A DNA stretch of 64,000 nt from SIG480 sp045539475 (GCA_045539475.1 JAZQFJ010000101.1:1-64000); one strand, 5' to 3'. Shown: positions 18,292-25,530, counted from the first letter of the stretch. Notes: generated from the sequence alone by a model not told the origin. Program-made: numbers and translations.

Positions 18292-18441
18292 ATGAGAACA
18301 AAAATCACGCTCGTTTGCACAGAATGCAAGCGCAGAAACTACGACACAATGAAGGAAAAGAAGAACACGCCGGACAGACTCGAGCTTAAAAAGCATTGCC
18401 CGTTCTGCCGTAAGCATACCCTTCACAGAGAATCCAAGTAA
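18292..18441 (+). CDS. rpmG: 50S ribosomal protein L33
   Basis: A 49-residue protein of the large ribosomal subunit, short enough to be missed by length filters. It has the zinc-binding pattern of the C+ form of L33: CTEC near residue 9 and CPFC near residue 36, with the RNYDTMKEKKNTPDRLELKK core and a HTLHRESK end. GGAGG ends 9 bases before the ATG. Its place directly ahead of secE and nusG is the usual Bacillota arrangement. The zinc-binding form usually implies that a zinc-free paralogue may exist elsewhere. Confidence 0.97.
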   Translation: MRTKITLVCTECKRRNYDTMKEKKNTPDRLELKKHCPFCRKHTLHRESK

Positions 18442-18485
18442 TCTGTTTTTCTTTCCTCAACTACAAATGAAAGGGTGTGCACAGA

Positions 18486-18701
18486 ATGGCTGAGAAAAAA
18501 GTCGAGAAGAAAAAACGCGGCAGCATTGCTTTATGGTTCCGCGAAATGAAGAGTGAGCTTAAAAAGGTTACATGGCCGACAGCTTCGCAGGTGTATAAGA
18601 ACACCGTTATCGTTCTTATCGTGTGCGCAATTTTTGCTGTTATCACCGGCGTTATGGACATCGTGCTCAAATACGGAGTTTCGCTTCTCCACAACATATA
18701 A
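18486..18701 (+). CDS. secE: Preprotein translocase subunit SecE
   Basis: A 71-residue subunit of the SecYEG channel. It has a Lys-rich N-terminus, the conserved amphipathic segment ELKKVTWPT and one transmembrane helix (TVIVLIVCAIFAVITGV, about residues 38-58), as expected for the short Gram-positive form. The ATG at 18486 is preferred because AAAGGG lies 10 bases upstream; the in-frame GTG at 18477 sits right against that site. nusG follows after 15 bases. Confidence 0.97.
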   Translation: MAEKKVEKKKRGSIALWFREMKSELKKVTWPTASQVYKNTVIVLIVCAIFAVITGVMDIVLKYGVSLLHNI

Positions 18702-18716
18702 CGGGGGAGAACTGAA

Positions 18717-19244
18717 ATGGCAGGTAATGCTAAGTGGTATGTGGTTCACACATATTCCGGCTATGAAAACACTGTAGCCGCAACGATTGAAAAAACAGTT
18801 GAAAACAGAAAACTGCATGACCTTATCTGTGCGGTCAACATTCCGGTTGAAACCGTTGTGGAAATAAAAGACGGTAAGAAAAAGGAAGTGGAGCGCAAGA
18901 TTTTTCCGGGATACGTTCTCGTGAAAATGGTTATGACCGATGAAAGCTGGCACGTTGTGCGCAACACGCGCGGCGTTACGGGGTTTGTCGGGCCGGCAAG
19001 CAAGCCGGTGCCGCTTTCCGACGAAGAGGTTGCAAATCTCGGTGTTGAAAAGCACGAGCTTGTTATCGACTATAAGGTCGGTGACAGCGTCAAGATTATT
19101 GACGGTGCTCTTGAAGACTTTGTCGGCATTGTTGACGAAATCGCCCTTGACAAGAACAAGATTCGCGTTATCGTTTCAATGTTTGGCAGAGAGACTCCGG
19201 TTGAGCTTGAGCCTGATCAGGTCGAGCCGGTTACGGAGGATTAA
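18717..19244 (+). CDS. nusG: Transcription termination/antitermination protein NusG
   Basis: NusG binds RNA polymerase and couples elongation to Rho and the ribosome. The 175-residue protein has the NGN domain (WYVVHTYSGYE at the start, FPGYVLVKM near residue 63, VRNTRGVTGFVG near 80) and a C-terminal KOW domain (GDSVKIIDGALEDFVG). GGGGAGA precedes the ATG. It is in the conserved secE-nusG-rplK-rplA order. Confidence 0.97.
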   Translation: MAGNAKWYVVHTYSGYENTVAATIEKTVENRKLHDLICAVNIPVETVVEIKDGKKKEVERKIFPGYVLVKMVMTDESWHVVRNTRGVTGFVGPASKPVPLSDEEVANLGVEKHELVIDYKVGDSVKIIDGALEDFVGIVDEIALDKNKIRVIVSMFGRETPVELEPDQVEPVTED

Positions 19245-19299
19245 TTTTTGCATGCAGGCGCAATGCGCTTTTGCATAACTTCGGTTGCAAATGCAGCCG

Positions 19300-19366
19300 A
19301 CGTGGGAGGTATCCGCGCATGGGACGAGCAGTCTCCGTTGCGCAGAAGATACCGCCATTTACCACA
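19300..19366 (+). ncRNA. Candidate L1-binding leader upstream of rplK
   Basis: CGTGGGAGG at 19301 and ACCAC at 19361 can close an outer GTGG/CCAC stem, with an inner GGTATC/GATACC stem. The same outline recurs before rplA with a different inner stem, which looks like covariation. L1 autogenously regulates the rplK-rplA operon in other bacteria by binding a mimic of its 23S site. Confidence 0.5.
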
Positions 19367-19389
19367 TTTTATTAAGGAGGTGCGATATC

Positions 19390-19815
19390 ATGGCACAGAA
19401 AGTAGTAGGATTCATTAAGCTTCAGATTCCGGCAGGTAAGGCAACTCCGGCGCCCCCTGTAGGTCCGGCTCTCGGTCAGCACGGTGTTAATATCGTTCAG
19501 TTCACAAAGGAATTTAACGAGCGCACTAAGAACGACATCGGACTTGTTATCCCGGTAGTCATCACGGTTTATGCGGACCGTTCGTTCACATTTATCACAA
19601 AGACACCGCCGGCATCAGTGCTTATTAAGAAGGCTTGCAAGATTGAAAGCGGCTCCGGCGTCCCGAACAAGACAAAGGTCGCAAAGATCAGCAAGGAAGA
19701 CCTCAGAAAGATCGCCGAGCTCAAGGCTCCCGACCTTAATGCGGCTACAGTCGAAACTGCAATGAGCATGATTGCAGGAACATGCAGAAGCATGGGAATC
19801 ACGGTTGAAGAGTAA
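19390..19815 (+). CDS. rplK: 50S ribosomal protein L11
   Basis: L11 forms the GTPase-associated centre with 23S rRNA. The 141-residue protein has the expected IPAGKATPAPPVGPALGQHG N-terminal region and the C-terminal SMGITVE end. The start at 19390 follows AAGGAGG by a normal distance; an in-frame upstream extension to 19285 runs through the RNA leader and is not conserved protein. rplA follows after an 89-base spacer that has its own leader element. Confidence 0.98.
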   Translation: MAQKVVGFIKLQIPAGKATPAPPVGPALGQHGVNIVQFTKEFNERTKNDIGLVIPVVITVYADRSFTFITKTPPASVLIKKACKIESGSGVPNKTKVAKISKEDLRKIAELKAPDLNAATVETAMSMIAGTCRSMGITVEE

Positions 19816-19852
19816 TCATCAATCGCAGAACACGGCGATAGCCGATGTTACT

Positions 19853-19890
19853 TACGTGGGAGGGCAAAAAGAAGCCCGAAAACTACCACA
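19853..19890 (+). ncRNA. Candidate L1-binding leader upstream of rplA
   Basis: ACGTGGGAGGGC and GCCCG...TACCAC form an outer GTGG/CCAC stem and an inner GGGC/GCCC stem. It matches the outline of the element before rplK and ends right before the AAGGAGG of rplA, so a bound protein could block translation. Confidence 0.5.
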
Positions 19891-19904
19891 AGGAGGTTTA
19901 TAGA

Positions 19905-20600
19905 ATGCGTAGAGGTAAAAAGTATATTGAAAGCGCAAAGCTCGTTGACCGTGCTGTCCAGTACGAAGTAGATGAAGCATTTGAGCTTATGTCAAAGTTC
20001 GGTAAGGCAAAGTTTGACGAAACGGTTGAGCTTCACATTAAGCTTGGCGTTGACTCCCGCCATGCCGATCAGCAGGTTCGCGGTGCGGTTGTTCTTCCGC
20101 ACGGTACCGGTAAGACCGTTCGCGTTGCAGTATTTGCAAAGGGCGATAAGGCAAAAGAAGCAGAAGAGGCCGGTGCAGATGTTGTAGGTGCAGAGGATCT
20201 TCTCGCACGTATCCAGGGTGAGAACTTCTTCGATTTCGACGTTGTTGTTGCAACCCCCGATATGATGGGCGTTGTCGGACGTCTCGGTAAGGTTCTCGGT
20301 CCTAAGGGACTCATGCCGAACCCGAAGGCAGGCACTGTTACAATGGATGTTGCCAAGGCTATCACAGACCTTAAGGCAGGTAAGATTGAGTATCGTCTCG
20401 ACAAGACAAACATCATCCACTGCCCGATCGGTAAGGTTTCCTTCGGTAAGGAAAAGCTCGCTGAAAACTTCAACACCCTCGTAGGCGCTGTTATCAAGGC
20501 AAAGCCGGCAGCTGCTAAGGGTACTTATATCCGTTCTTGCGTCGTTACATCGACAATGGGCCCGGGTATCAAGGTCAGCGTTGCAAAAATGCTTGGCTAA
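19905..20600 (+). CDS. rplA: 50S ribosomal protein L1
   Basis: L1 forms the mobile stalk that helps release deacylated tRNA, and can repress its own operon. The 231-residue protein starts MRRGKKYIESAKLV, with AAGGAGG upstream, and carries the signature segment MPNPKAGTVTMDVAKA around residue 140. The longer in-frame start at 19845 would translate the leader hairpin and is rejected. Codon use is typical for highly expressed genes. Confidence 0.98.
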   Translation: MRRGKKYIESAKLVDRAVQYEVDEAFELMSKFGKAKFDETVELHIKLGVDSRHADQQVRGAVVLPHGTGKTVRVAVFAKGDKAKEAEEAGADVVGAEDLLARIQGENFFDFDVVVATPDMMGVVGRLGKVLGPKGLMPNPKAGTVTMDVAKAITDLKAGKIEYRLDKTNIIHCPIGKVSFGKEKLAENFNTLVGAVIKAKPAAAKGTYIRSCVVTSTMGPGIKVSVAKMLG

Positions 20601-20610
20601 AAAATAGCTG

Positions 20611-20639
20611 TTGACAAATCTGTCAATATGTGCTATAAT
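20611..20639 (+). promoter_or_regulatory. Consensus promoter of rplJL
   Basis: A perfect TTGACA and TATAAT with a 17-base spacer begins 10 bases after the rplA stop codon, so rplJL has its own strong promoter. Confidence 0.85.
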
Positions 20640-20647
20640 ATCTAATG

Positions 20648-20735
20648 CGTCTTAAGACAGCAGGTGCGTTTTGCGTAATCGTTTTATCGAGCCTGCCGAG
20701 GAGCAAGTTATAATTAACTTTGTGTTATTATGTAA
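20648..20735 (+). ncRNA. Ribosomal protein L10 leader
   Basis: AAGACAGCAGGTGC is followed by GCCTGCCGAGGAGC, the conserved kink-turn-forming parts of the Bacillota L10 leader. In the family, the L10(L12)4 complex binds this RNA and promotes the downstream terminator. Position between the rplJL promoter and rplJ fits. Confidence 0.85.
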
Positions 20736-20740
20736 TTTGT

Positions 20741-20772
20741 AACCCATGCGTCTTAATGCGCATGGGTTTTTC
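20741..20772 (+). terminator. Attenuator terminator of the L10 leader
   Basis: AACCCATGCG pairs perfectly with CGCATGGGTT around an 8-base loop and is followed by TTTT, ahead of rplJ. It is the off switch of the leader. Confidence 0.85.
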
Positions 20773-20800
20773 CATTAATTTCAGACGGAGGTGAATCCAC

Positions 20801-21403
20801 ATGCCCAGTGCAAAGGTTTTAGAACAGAAAAAGCAGATAGTTGCAGAGCTTGCAGAGAAGATGAAGAACGCAAGCAGCGGTGTCCTTGTTGATTACAAGG
20901 GTATTAACGTTGCTGATGATACTCAGCTTCGTGCAGAGATGCGCAAGAATAATGTTGACTATAAGGTTATCAAGAACACGCTTATTCGCTTTGCTGCGAA
21001 GGAGGCAGGTATTGAGGGCCTTGACGGCATTCTTGAAGGCACAACTGCTCTTGCAATGAGTGCAGATGACGTCATCGCTCCGGCTAAGGTTGTTGCTGAG
21101 TTCGCTAAGAAGAATGAGGATATTTACAACATCAAGGCAGGATTTATGGATGGCAAGGTTGTCAGCGTAGAAGAGATTATGGCGCTTGCAAATCTCCCGA
21201 GCAAGGAAGTTCTCCTCGGAAGACTCGTCGGCGGCTTGCAGGGTCCGATTTTCGGTCTCGCTCTTGTGCTTAAGGCAATCGCAGAAAAGGTTGAGAAGGA
21301 AGGTCCGGTATCGGCTTCCGCTCCCGCAGCAGAGGCTGCAGCAGAAGCAGCACCCGCTGAGGAAGCAGCTGCTCCGGCAGAAGAAGCTCCCGCAGCAGAA
21401 TAA
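20801..21403 (+). CDS. rplJ: 50S ribosomal protein L10
   Basis: L10 anchors the L7/L12 dimers to the ribosome. The 200-residue protein contains the VLVDYKGINV and NTLIRFAAKEAG rRNA-binding parts and the C-terminal helix that holds L12. It is about 30 residues longer than typical because of an Ala/Glu/Pro-rich tail after about residue 165. GGAGGTG precedes the ATG. Expression is controlled by the leader and attenuator just upstream. Confidence 0.97.
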   Translation: MPSAKVLEQKKQIVAELAEKMKNASSGVLVDYKGINVADDTQLRAEMRKNNVDYKVIKNTLIRFAAKEAGIEGLDGILEGTTALAMSADDVIAPAKVVAEFAKKNEDIYNIKAGFMDGKVVSVEEIMALANLPSKEVLLGRLVGGLQGPIFGLALVLKAIAEKVEKEGPVSASAPAAEAAAEAAPAEEAAAPAEEAPAAE

Positions 21404-21436
21404 TTAAAAAACATAATTTATCAGGAGGTTATTAAC

Positions 21437-21817
21437 ATGTCTGAGAAGATCACAAATTTCATTGAAGAAGTAAAAGGCTTAACAGTTCTTGAGCTCAATG
21501 AGCTCGTAAAGGCACTTGAGGAAGAGTTCGGCGTATCCGCAACAGCTGCTGTTGCAGTTGCAGCTCCGGCTGCAGGCGGTGCTGAAGGCGGCGCAGCTGC
21601 AGAGAAGGATTCCTTCGATGTAGTTCTTGCTGATGTTGGCGGCGCAAAGCTCAACGTTATCAAGGTTGTTCGTGAGATCACAGGTCTCGGCCTTAAGGAA
21701 GCTAAGGAGCTCGTTGAGAGCGCACCGAAGGCAGTTAAGGAAGGCGCTTCCAAGGATGAAGCTGAAGAAATTCAGAAGAAGCTTGAAGAAGCAGGCGCAA
21801 AGGTTGAGCTTAAGTAA
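21437..21817 (+). CDS. rplL: 50S ribosomal protein L7/L12
   Basis: L7/L12 recruits translational GTPases to the ribosome. The 126-residue protein has the N-terminal dimerisation helices (TVLELNELVKALEEEFGV), an Ala/Gly-rich hinge, and the C-terminal domain with IKVVREITGLGLKEAKELV, of which the core is given here. CAGGAGG precedes the ATG. A strong terminator follows, and rpoB is not downstream as it is in most Bacillota. Confidence 0.98.
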   Translation: MSEKITNFIEEVKGLTVLELNELVKALEEEFGVSATAAVAVAAPAAGGAEGGAAAEKDSFDVVLADVGGAKLNVIKVVREITGLGLKEAKELVESAPKAVKEGASKDEAEEIQKKLEEAGAKVELK

Positions 21818-21845
21818 TTTAAGCTTTATCGAAAATGCTTTTAAT

Positions 21846-21890
21846 CCGCAAGGAGCAAGGTGTTCCTGCTCCTTGCGGGAAAATTTTTTC
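21846..21890 (+). terminator. Terminator of rplJL
   Basis: A perfect 12-bp stem (CCGCAAGGAGCA with TGCTCCTTGCGG) around a 9-base loop is followed by AAAATTTTTT. Confidence 0.9.
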
Positions 21891-21899
21891 AAAAAAAGC

Positions 21900-21928
21900 T
21901 TGACTATTAGCATCAAACCCGCTATAAT
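21900..21928 (+). promoter_or_regulatory. Promoter of tRNA-Ser
   Basis: TTGACT and TATAAT with a 17-base spacer end 27 bases before the tRNA. Confidence 0.8.
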
Positions 21929-21955
21929 ATATAAAGTTAAGTTAATAACAGATAC

Positions 21956-22047
21956 GGAGAGTTGGCTGAGCTGGTCGAAGGCGCACGATTGGAAATCGTG
22001 TATACCCTATAAAGGTATCGAGGGTTCGAATCCCTCACTCTCCGCCA
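21956..22047 (+). tRNA. tRNA-Ser(GGA)
   Basis: A 92-base type II tRNA with CCA encoded. The acceptor arms GGAGAGT and ACTCTCC pair, the anticodon loop is TTGGAAA with anticodon GGA, a long variable arm follows (TATACCC...GGTAT), and the T loop is TTCGAAT. Its last 20 bases recur at 24108-24127. Confidence 0.97.
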
Positions 22048-22049
22048 AA
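22028..22049 (+). repeat. Direct repeat, left copy (tRNA-Ser 3' end)
   Basis: The 22 bases from GAATCCCTCACT through CCGCCAAA are identical to 24108-24129. They bound a 2.1-kb AT-rich segment with two genes. Confidence 0.8.
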
Positions 22050-22051
22050 TG

Positions 22052-22112
22052 AACAGACACCTTATTTTGAACTATGAATGTTCGAAAGAAGATGTCTGTT
22101 TTTATTTTTTTC
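22052..22112 (+). terminator. Terminator after tRNA-Ser
   Basis: AACAGACA pairs with TGTCTGTT across a loop that holds secondary pairing, followed by a long T tract. It also faces the end of the AraC gene on the minus strand. Confidence 0.7.
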
Positions 22113-22119
22113 GTAGGCT

Positions 22120-22971
22120 CTACTTGGTTACCCCAACTTTTATTATAGAGCCTTTTAAAAATATGCTTGGAGTGAGTCCGGTATGTTTTTTGAATAAGCG
22201 GTATCCGTAGGAAATATCTGTAATCCCCACAGAGTTACAGGCTTCAGAAAAATGAACATTATGTTTTCTCATAAGCGTGGTAATAACACTTATTTTTTCT
22301 TCGTTTATATATTCTGTTATGGTAGATCCTTTTATATTTTTAAAAGCAAAGTTGATATAGTTAGGGGATTTTCCTATAGCACCGGAGATGTCTTTTAAAT
22401 GAATTTTTTTATTAATATTGTCTTTTACATAGTTTTCCACTAAAGAAGCTATATTGGAGTGTGAATAATTTTCTTTTTTAATTGTATCTCTTACTGTGGT
22501 ATTAAGTTTTTGCATAATCTCAACAGTTTTCAAAGCGGAGTTAAAACTATAACGGTTTGGAGCTGTGGATACCTGATGTACTATTTCATACAGGTCTCTT
22601 TTTATTGCTTTAGTGAGTGCACTTCGTTTTGTTATAAAAGGTAAAATAATACCATCATCAGGACATTGCCCGCTTAGTTCAATTAATTCAAAAGTATAAT
22701 CAAATTGCAGCTGTACCGTGCAATGGGATTGCTCCTCGTTACCATAGGTATATAATTTTATGGGAAGATGCCGAAATAGCACCAATATATCTCCCTCGTT
22801 TGCATAAAAGGTGTTGTCGTTGAATTCCGCAACTATAGTACCTGAGTTTATGTATACTATTTCAAAACTGTTATTCGTTTTTTCATAATAAAACTTATAT
22901 CCGTCTGAATAATAGTGATGCGCAAACCCTATTTCCGGTATGGAATCGAATTTTAAGTAGCCTGCCAGCAT
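22120..22971 (-). CDS. AraC family transcriptional regulator (islet)
   Basis: The 283-residue protein has an N-terminal cupin-like sensing half and a C-terminal double helix-turn-helix of the AraC type (KIHLKDISGAIGKSPNYINF, then a second helix pair ending in GYRLFKKHTGLTPS). It is transcribed divergently from the creatininase gene, 150 bases away, and is the likely activator of that gene. Base composition is clearly richer in A and T than the neighbouring ribosomal genes, which supports recent gain together with the creatininase gene. GGAG precedes the ATG. Ligand unknown. Confidence 0.9.
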   Translation of the reverse strand: MLAGYLKFDSIPEIGFAHHYYSDGYKFYYEKTNNSFEIVYINSGTIVAEFNDNTFYANEGDILVLFRHLPIKLYTYGNEEQSHCTVQLQFDYTFELIELSGQCPDDGIILPFITKRSALTKAIKRDLYEIVHQVSTAPNRYSFNSALKTVEIMQKLNTTVRDTIKKENYSHSNIASLVENYVKDNINKKIHLKDISGAIGKSPNYINFAFKNIKGSTITEYINEEKISVITTLMRKHNVHFSEACNSVGITDISYGYRLFKKHTGLTPSIFLKGSIIKVGVTK

Positions 22972-23011
22972 AATGAGATCTCCTTATATATTTGCTTTAT
23001 TACACACCATA

Positions 23012-23040
23012 ATTATAACACTTTACAGTTATATAGTCCA
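23012..23040 (-). promoter_or_regulatory. Putative promoter of the islet AraC gene
   Basis: Read on the minus strand, TGGACT and TATAAT are separated by 17 bases. It lies back to back with the creatininase promoter. Confidence 0.5.
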
Positions 23041-23059
23041 TAAAAAGTTGAAAAGTTAA

Positions 23060-23087
23060 TTGAAATATTTTTCATTTCTGTTATACT
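23060..23087 (+). promoter_or_regulatory. Putative promoter of the islet creatininase gene
   Basis: TTGAAA and TATACT are separated by 16 bases, 34 bases ahead of the start codon. Confidence 0.5.
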
Positions 23088-23121
23088 TTAATTGCTTTTA
23101 ATAATATAAGGAGGGGAAAAT

Positions 23122-23910
23122 ATGGCTTTTTATATGGAAAAAATGACTGTGAAGGATATGCAAAAGGCAATGGAACAGACAAAAACTGTAATTATACCTA
23201 CAGGTGTGGTAGAACAGCATGGATATCATCTTCCGCTTTCAACAGATATATTAAATGCAGTCAAGCCGACAGTTATAGCAGGAGATAAGCTTAAAGCTGT
23301 TGTTGCACCATCGGTAAATTACTGCTTTTCGGGGGGAGAATTATTAGGAACTGTCAACGTAAGTCCTAATACGTTTGGACTTTATATCTCAGAAATTGTT
23401 TCAGAATTTGTTCGAATGGGTTTTGAAAATATAATTATCCTGTTGGGACATGCAGGGACAGATAATATAAATGCACTTCGCAATAGTCTTCAGATGTTGC
23501 TGCGTAGAAATAAGGATATAGCTGAAAAGATATCCTTGTCTTTGGTTGAAGCATGGAAGTTATCAGCTACATGGTTGTCGGGCTTTGCGTTAGAACCCGA
23601 ACATGATTTTCATGCCGGCATGATGGAGACGGCCTTGATGATGTACTGGGCACCCGAATTGGTAGGAACAGAAATAGTTCAGGATGAAGAATATTATGCC
23701 AAAATGATGAGAACAGATCAGGATTGGTTCGAAAAGAGAACAAAACCGGTTGACTCACCATTTGTTATTGAAACTGTTGGCCAGCGTGATGAAATCAAAG
23801 TTGGAGTAATGGGTTTGCCTGAGCGGGCAACAAAAGAACTCGGGGAAAAAATTTGCTGCGAAATAATAGACGGACTATGTGAATTTGTCAACAAATTAGA
23901 AAACAGATAA
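23122..23910 (+). CDS. Creatininase family amidohydrolase (islet copy)
   Basis: A 262-residue metal-dependent amidohydrolase of the creatininase/MftE/FAPy deformylase family, which opens cyclic amides. The first metal motif is VVEQHGYHLPLSTD near residue 32, with Glu, His and Asp ligands in place. The usual NGHGGN segment reads LGHAGTDN, so the His is kept but the final residues are changed. HDFHAGMMETA supplies the later His and Glu. GGAGGGG precedes the ATG. It is paired with a divergent AraC gene, an arrangement repeated at 56-58 kb with a different creatininase paralogue. The substrate is unknown; creatinine is only one of many possibilities. Confidence 0.88.
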   Translation: MAFYMEKMTVKDMQKAMEQTKTVIIPTGVVEQHGYHLPLSTDILNAVKPTVIAGDKLKAVVAPSVNYCFSGGELLGTVNVSPNTFGLYISEIVSEFVRMGFENIIILLGHAGTDNINALRNSLQMLLRRNKDIAEKISLSLVEAWKLSATWLSGFALEPEHDFHAGMMETALMMYWAPELVGTEIVQDEEYYAKMMRTDQDWFEKRTKPVDSPFVIETVGQRDEIKVGVMGLPERATKELGEKICCEIIDGLCEFVNKLENR

Positions 23911-24032
23911 ATTTACCTTCCGCCTGATAAAACATTATGAAAAAAATTAACGGCATCTAAACCATTCGGTTCTTCCAAAGCGGAAATGCACCAGCCGGAG
24001 GTTGGTGCGTTTTTGGTTTGCGGAAAAGAAGT

Positions 24033-24129
24033 GAGAGGGTTCGAACAGGACGGCACACCGCAGTGTGCAAAAAGGGTGCCGGTGGCACGCTTTTTAGTCT
24101 GCGGGTAGAATCCCTCACTCTCCGCCAAA
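24033..24129 (+). repeat. Duplicated tRNA-Ser 3' end split by a palindromic insert
   Basis: GAGAGGGTTCGAA (T arm) is followed by about 60 foreign bases and then by GAATCCCTCACT...CCGCCAAA, the rest of the tRNA 3' end (24108-24129). The insert has two hairpins: GCACAC/GTGTGC at 24053-24068 and AAAAAGGGTGCC with GGCACGCTTTTT at 24069-24095. No 5' half of a tRNA is present, so this is not a functional gene. Confidence 0.75.
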
Positions 24130-24435
24130 AATCGACATTCTTCTACAGAGGAATGTCGATTTTACTTATTACCTATTCCTTCTTCACTATTCCCTAAAAT
24201 ACTTGTCGATTTTTGGGAGGTAATAAGTAATAGTGAATAAGGAAGAGGTAAGGTACAAACTCGCATAAGCGAGTTTGATTAAATGGGAAGATGTTTATGG
24301 ATAGTCCGTTGCTTATGAAATATGCCTTACGGCATATAAAAAGGCGTATTTTATTTCACATCTTTCTGTAAGAAAATATTTTATAATCCGTCAGGATTAT
24401 TTCATATCAACGGAGTTAATATTTCACTAAAAACT
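24126..24435 (+). repeat. Hairpin-rich dispersed repeat, copy A
   Basis: The segment begins with an AAAATCGACATTC hairpin at the tRNA end and continues with ACTTATTACC..., CTTCACTATTCCCTAAA, CTTGTCGATTTTTGGGA and GTAATAAGTAATAGTGAATA. A run of small palindromes follows (CAAACTCGC/GCGAGTTTG, ATGCC-TTAC-GGCAT, AATCC-GTCA-GGATT) up to TTTCACTAAAAACT. The same order of blocks is found at 44317-44536 after tRNA-Leu. No coding potential was seen. The remaining gap to nadA (24436-24560) shows nothing but AT-rich sequence. Confidence 0.7.
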
Positions 24436-24560
24436 AAAATACATCATTATTGTTCTGTTTTGTATTATTCATTTTTCATCATTCATTCGACAGAATTTTC
24501 AATGAATAATTGATTTTGTCATTACTCTTTTGTGTAACTTTACAAAAGTTTACAGATAAC

Positions 24561-24589
24561 TTGACAGATGTAAACTGCTGTGTTAATAT
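24561..24589 (+). promoter_or_regulatory. nadABC promoter with overlapping NiaR-like operator
   Basis: TTGACA and TAATAT are separated by 17 bases. An imperfect palindrome ACAG-N2-GT-N4-AC-N2-CTGT occupies 24564-24581 and covers the -35 and spacer. niaR is the last gene of this operon, so the palindrome is the expected operator for niacin-dependent autorepression. Confidence 0.65.
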
Positions 24590-24630
24590 ATATGCGGAAA
24601 TTTGTTGTACTTTGAGGTGGAATACAAAAG

Positions 24631-25530
24631 ATGGAAAAACAAATTGAAAAACTAAAAAAGGAAAAGAACGCAGTAATACTTGCACATTATTATGCACCTG
24701 ATGAAGCTCAAAGGGTTGCTGATTTTGTCGGAGATTCATTTTATCTTGCGAAAGTGGCAAAGAAAACATCTGCAGATATTATTGTTTTTTGTGGTGTTTC
24801 TTTTATGGGGGAGAGTGCAAAAATATTGAATCCCGATAAAACGGTTCTTATGCCTGATCTGTCTGCGGACTGTCCTATGGCTCATATGGTAGCTCCGGGA
24901 AAGATTCAGGAGATGAAAAAACAGTTTGATGACCTGGCGGTAGTTTGCTATATTAATTCAACTGCAGAGCTTAAATGCCAGAGTGATGTATGCGTTACAT
25001 CGTCAAATGCAGTCAAAATTGTAAAAGCATTGCCGAACAAAAATATATTTTTTATACCGGATCGTAACCTCGGACGGTATGTGGCGAAACAGGTTCCGGA
25101 AAAGAACATTATTATAAACGACGGATGTTGTCCGATTCATGCAAAAATAACCAAAGAGCAGATTGATGCTGTGAGAAAACTACATCCGGATGCAAAGGTT
25201 ATTTCCCATCCGGAATGCGAGGATGAAGTTCTTGAGGTTTCAGATTACATCGGAAGTACAGCACAGCTGATTAAATATGCAGGAAAGAGCGATGCAACAG
25301 AATTTATTGTTTGTACGGAAACGGGAGTTGAATATAAGCTCAGCTGTGATAATCCTGATAAAAGGTTCTTTTTTGTCGATCCGATGCCATGCTGCAAGGA
25401 TATGAAGCTCAACACCCTTGAAAATATACTTTCGGTGCTTGAAAAGGAAAACGACACGGTTGAAGTTGACGAGGAAACGCGGCGCAAGGCTTTAATTCCG
25501 CTTGACAGGATGTTGGAGTGTGCAAAATAA
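24631..25530 (+). CDS. nadA: Quinolinate synthase A
   Basis: NadA condenses iminoaspartate with dihydroxyacetone phosphate to quinolinate using a 4Fe-4S cluster. The 299-residue length is usual for the family. The three repeated domains are visible, with the expected cysteines in VFCGVSFMGES near residue 52, SDVCVTSSNAV near 118 and DPMPCCKDM near 256, and the HAKI/HPEC substrate histidines. GAGGTGG precedes the ATG by 10 bases. First gene of the de novo NAD operon, 1 base ahead of nadB. Confidence 0.96.
   Translation: MEKQIEKLKKEKNAVILAHYYAPDEAQRVADFVGDSFYLAKVAKKTSADIIVFCGVSFMGESAKILNPDKTVLMPDLSADCPMAHMVAPGKIQEMKKQFDDLAVVCYINSTAELKCQSDVCVTSSNAVKIVKALPNKNIFFIPDRNLGRYVAKQVPEKNIIINDGCCPIHAKITKEQIDAVRKLHPDAKVISHPECEDEVLEVSDYIGSTAQLIKYAGKSDATEFIVCTETGVEYKLSCDNPDKRFFFVDPMPCCKDMKLNTLENILSVLEKENDTVEVDEETRRKALIPLDRMLECAK

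Noticed and set aside
22048..24107. Integrase or transposase gene in the tRNA-Ser islet
   Set aside because: Only the AraC and creatininase genes have coding signals; no recombinase motifs were seen on either strand.
23913..24128. Minus-strand 71-codon frame starting with an AESEGF-type sequence
   Set aside because: It is the antisense translation of the duplicated tRNA-Ser 3' end and hairpins, a common false gene call.
24250..24435. CRISPR array
   Set aside because: The palindromes have no constant repeat length or spacing and no cas genes are present; it is a hairpin repeat.
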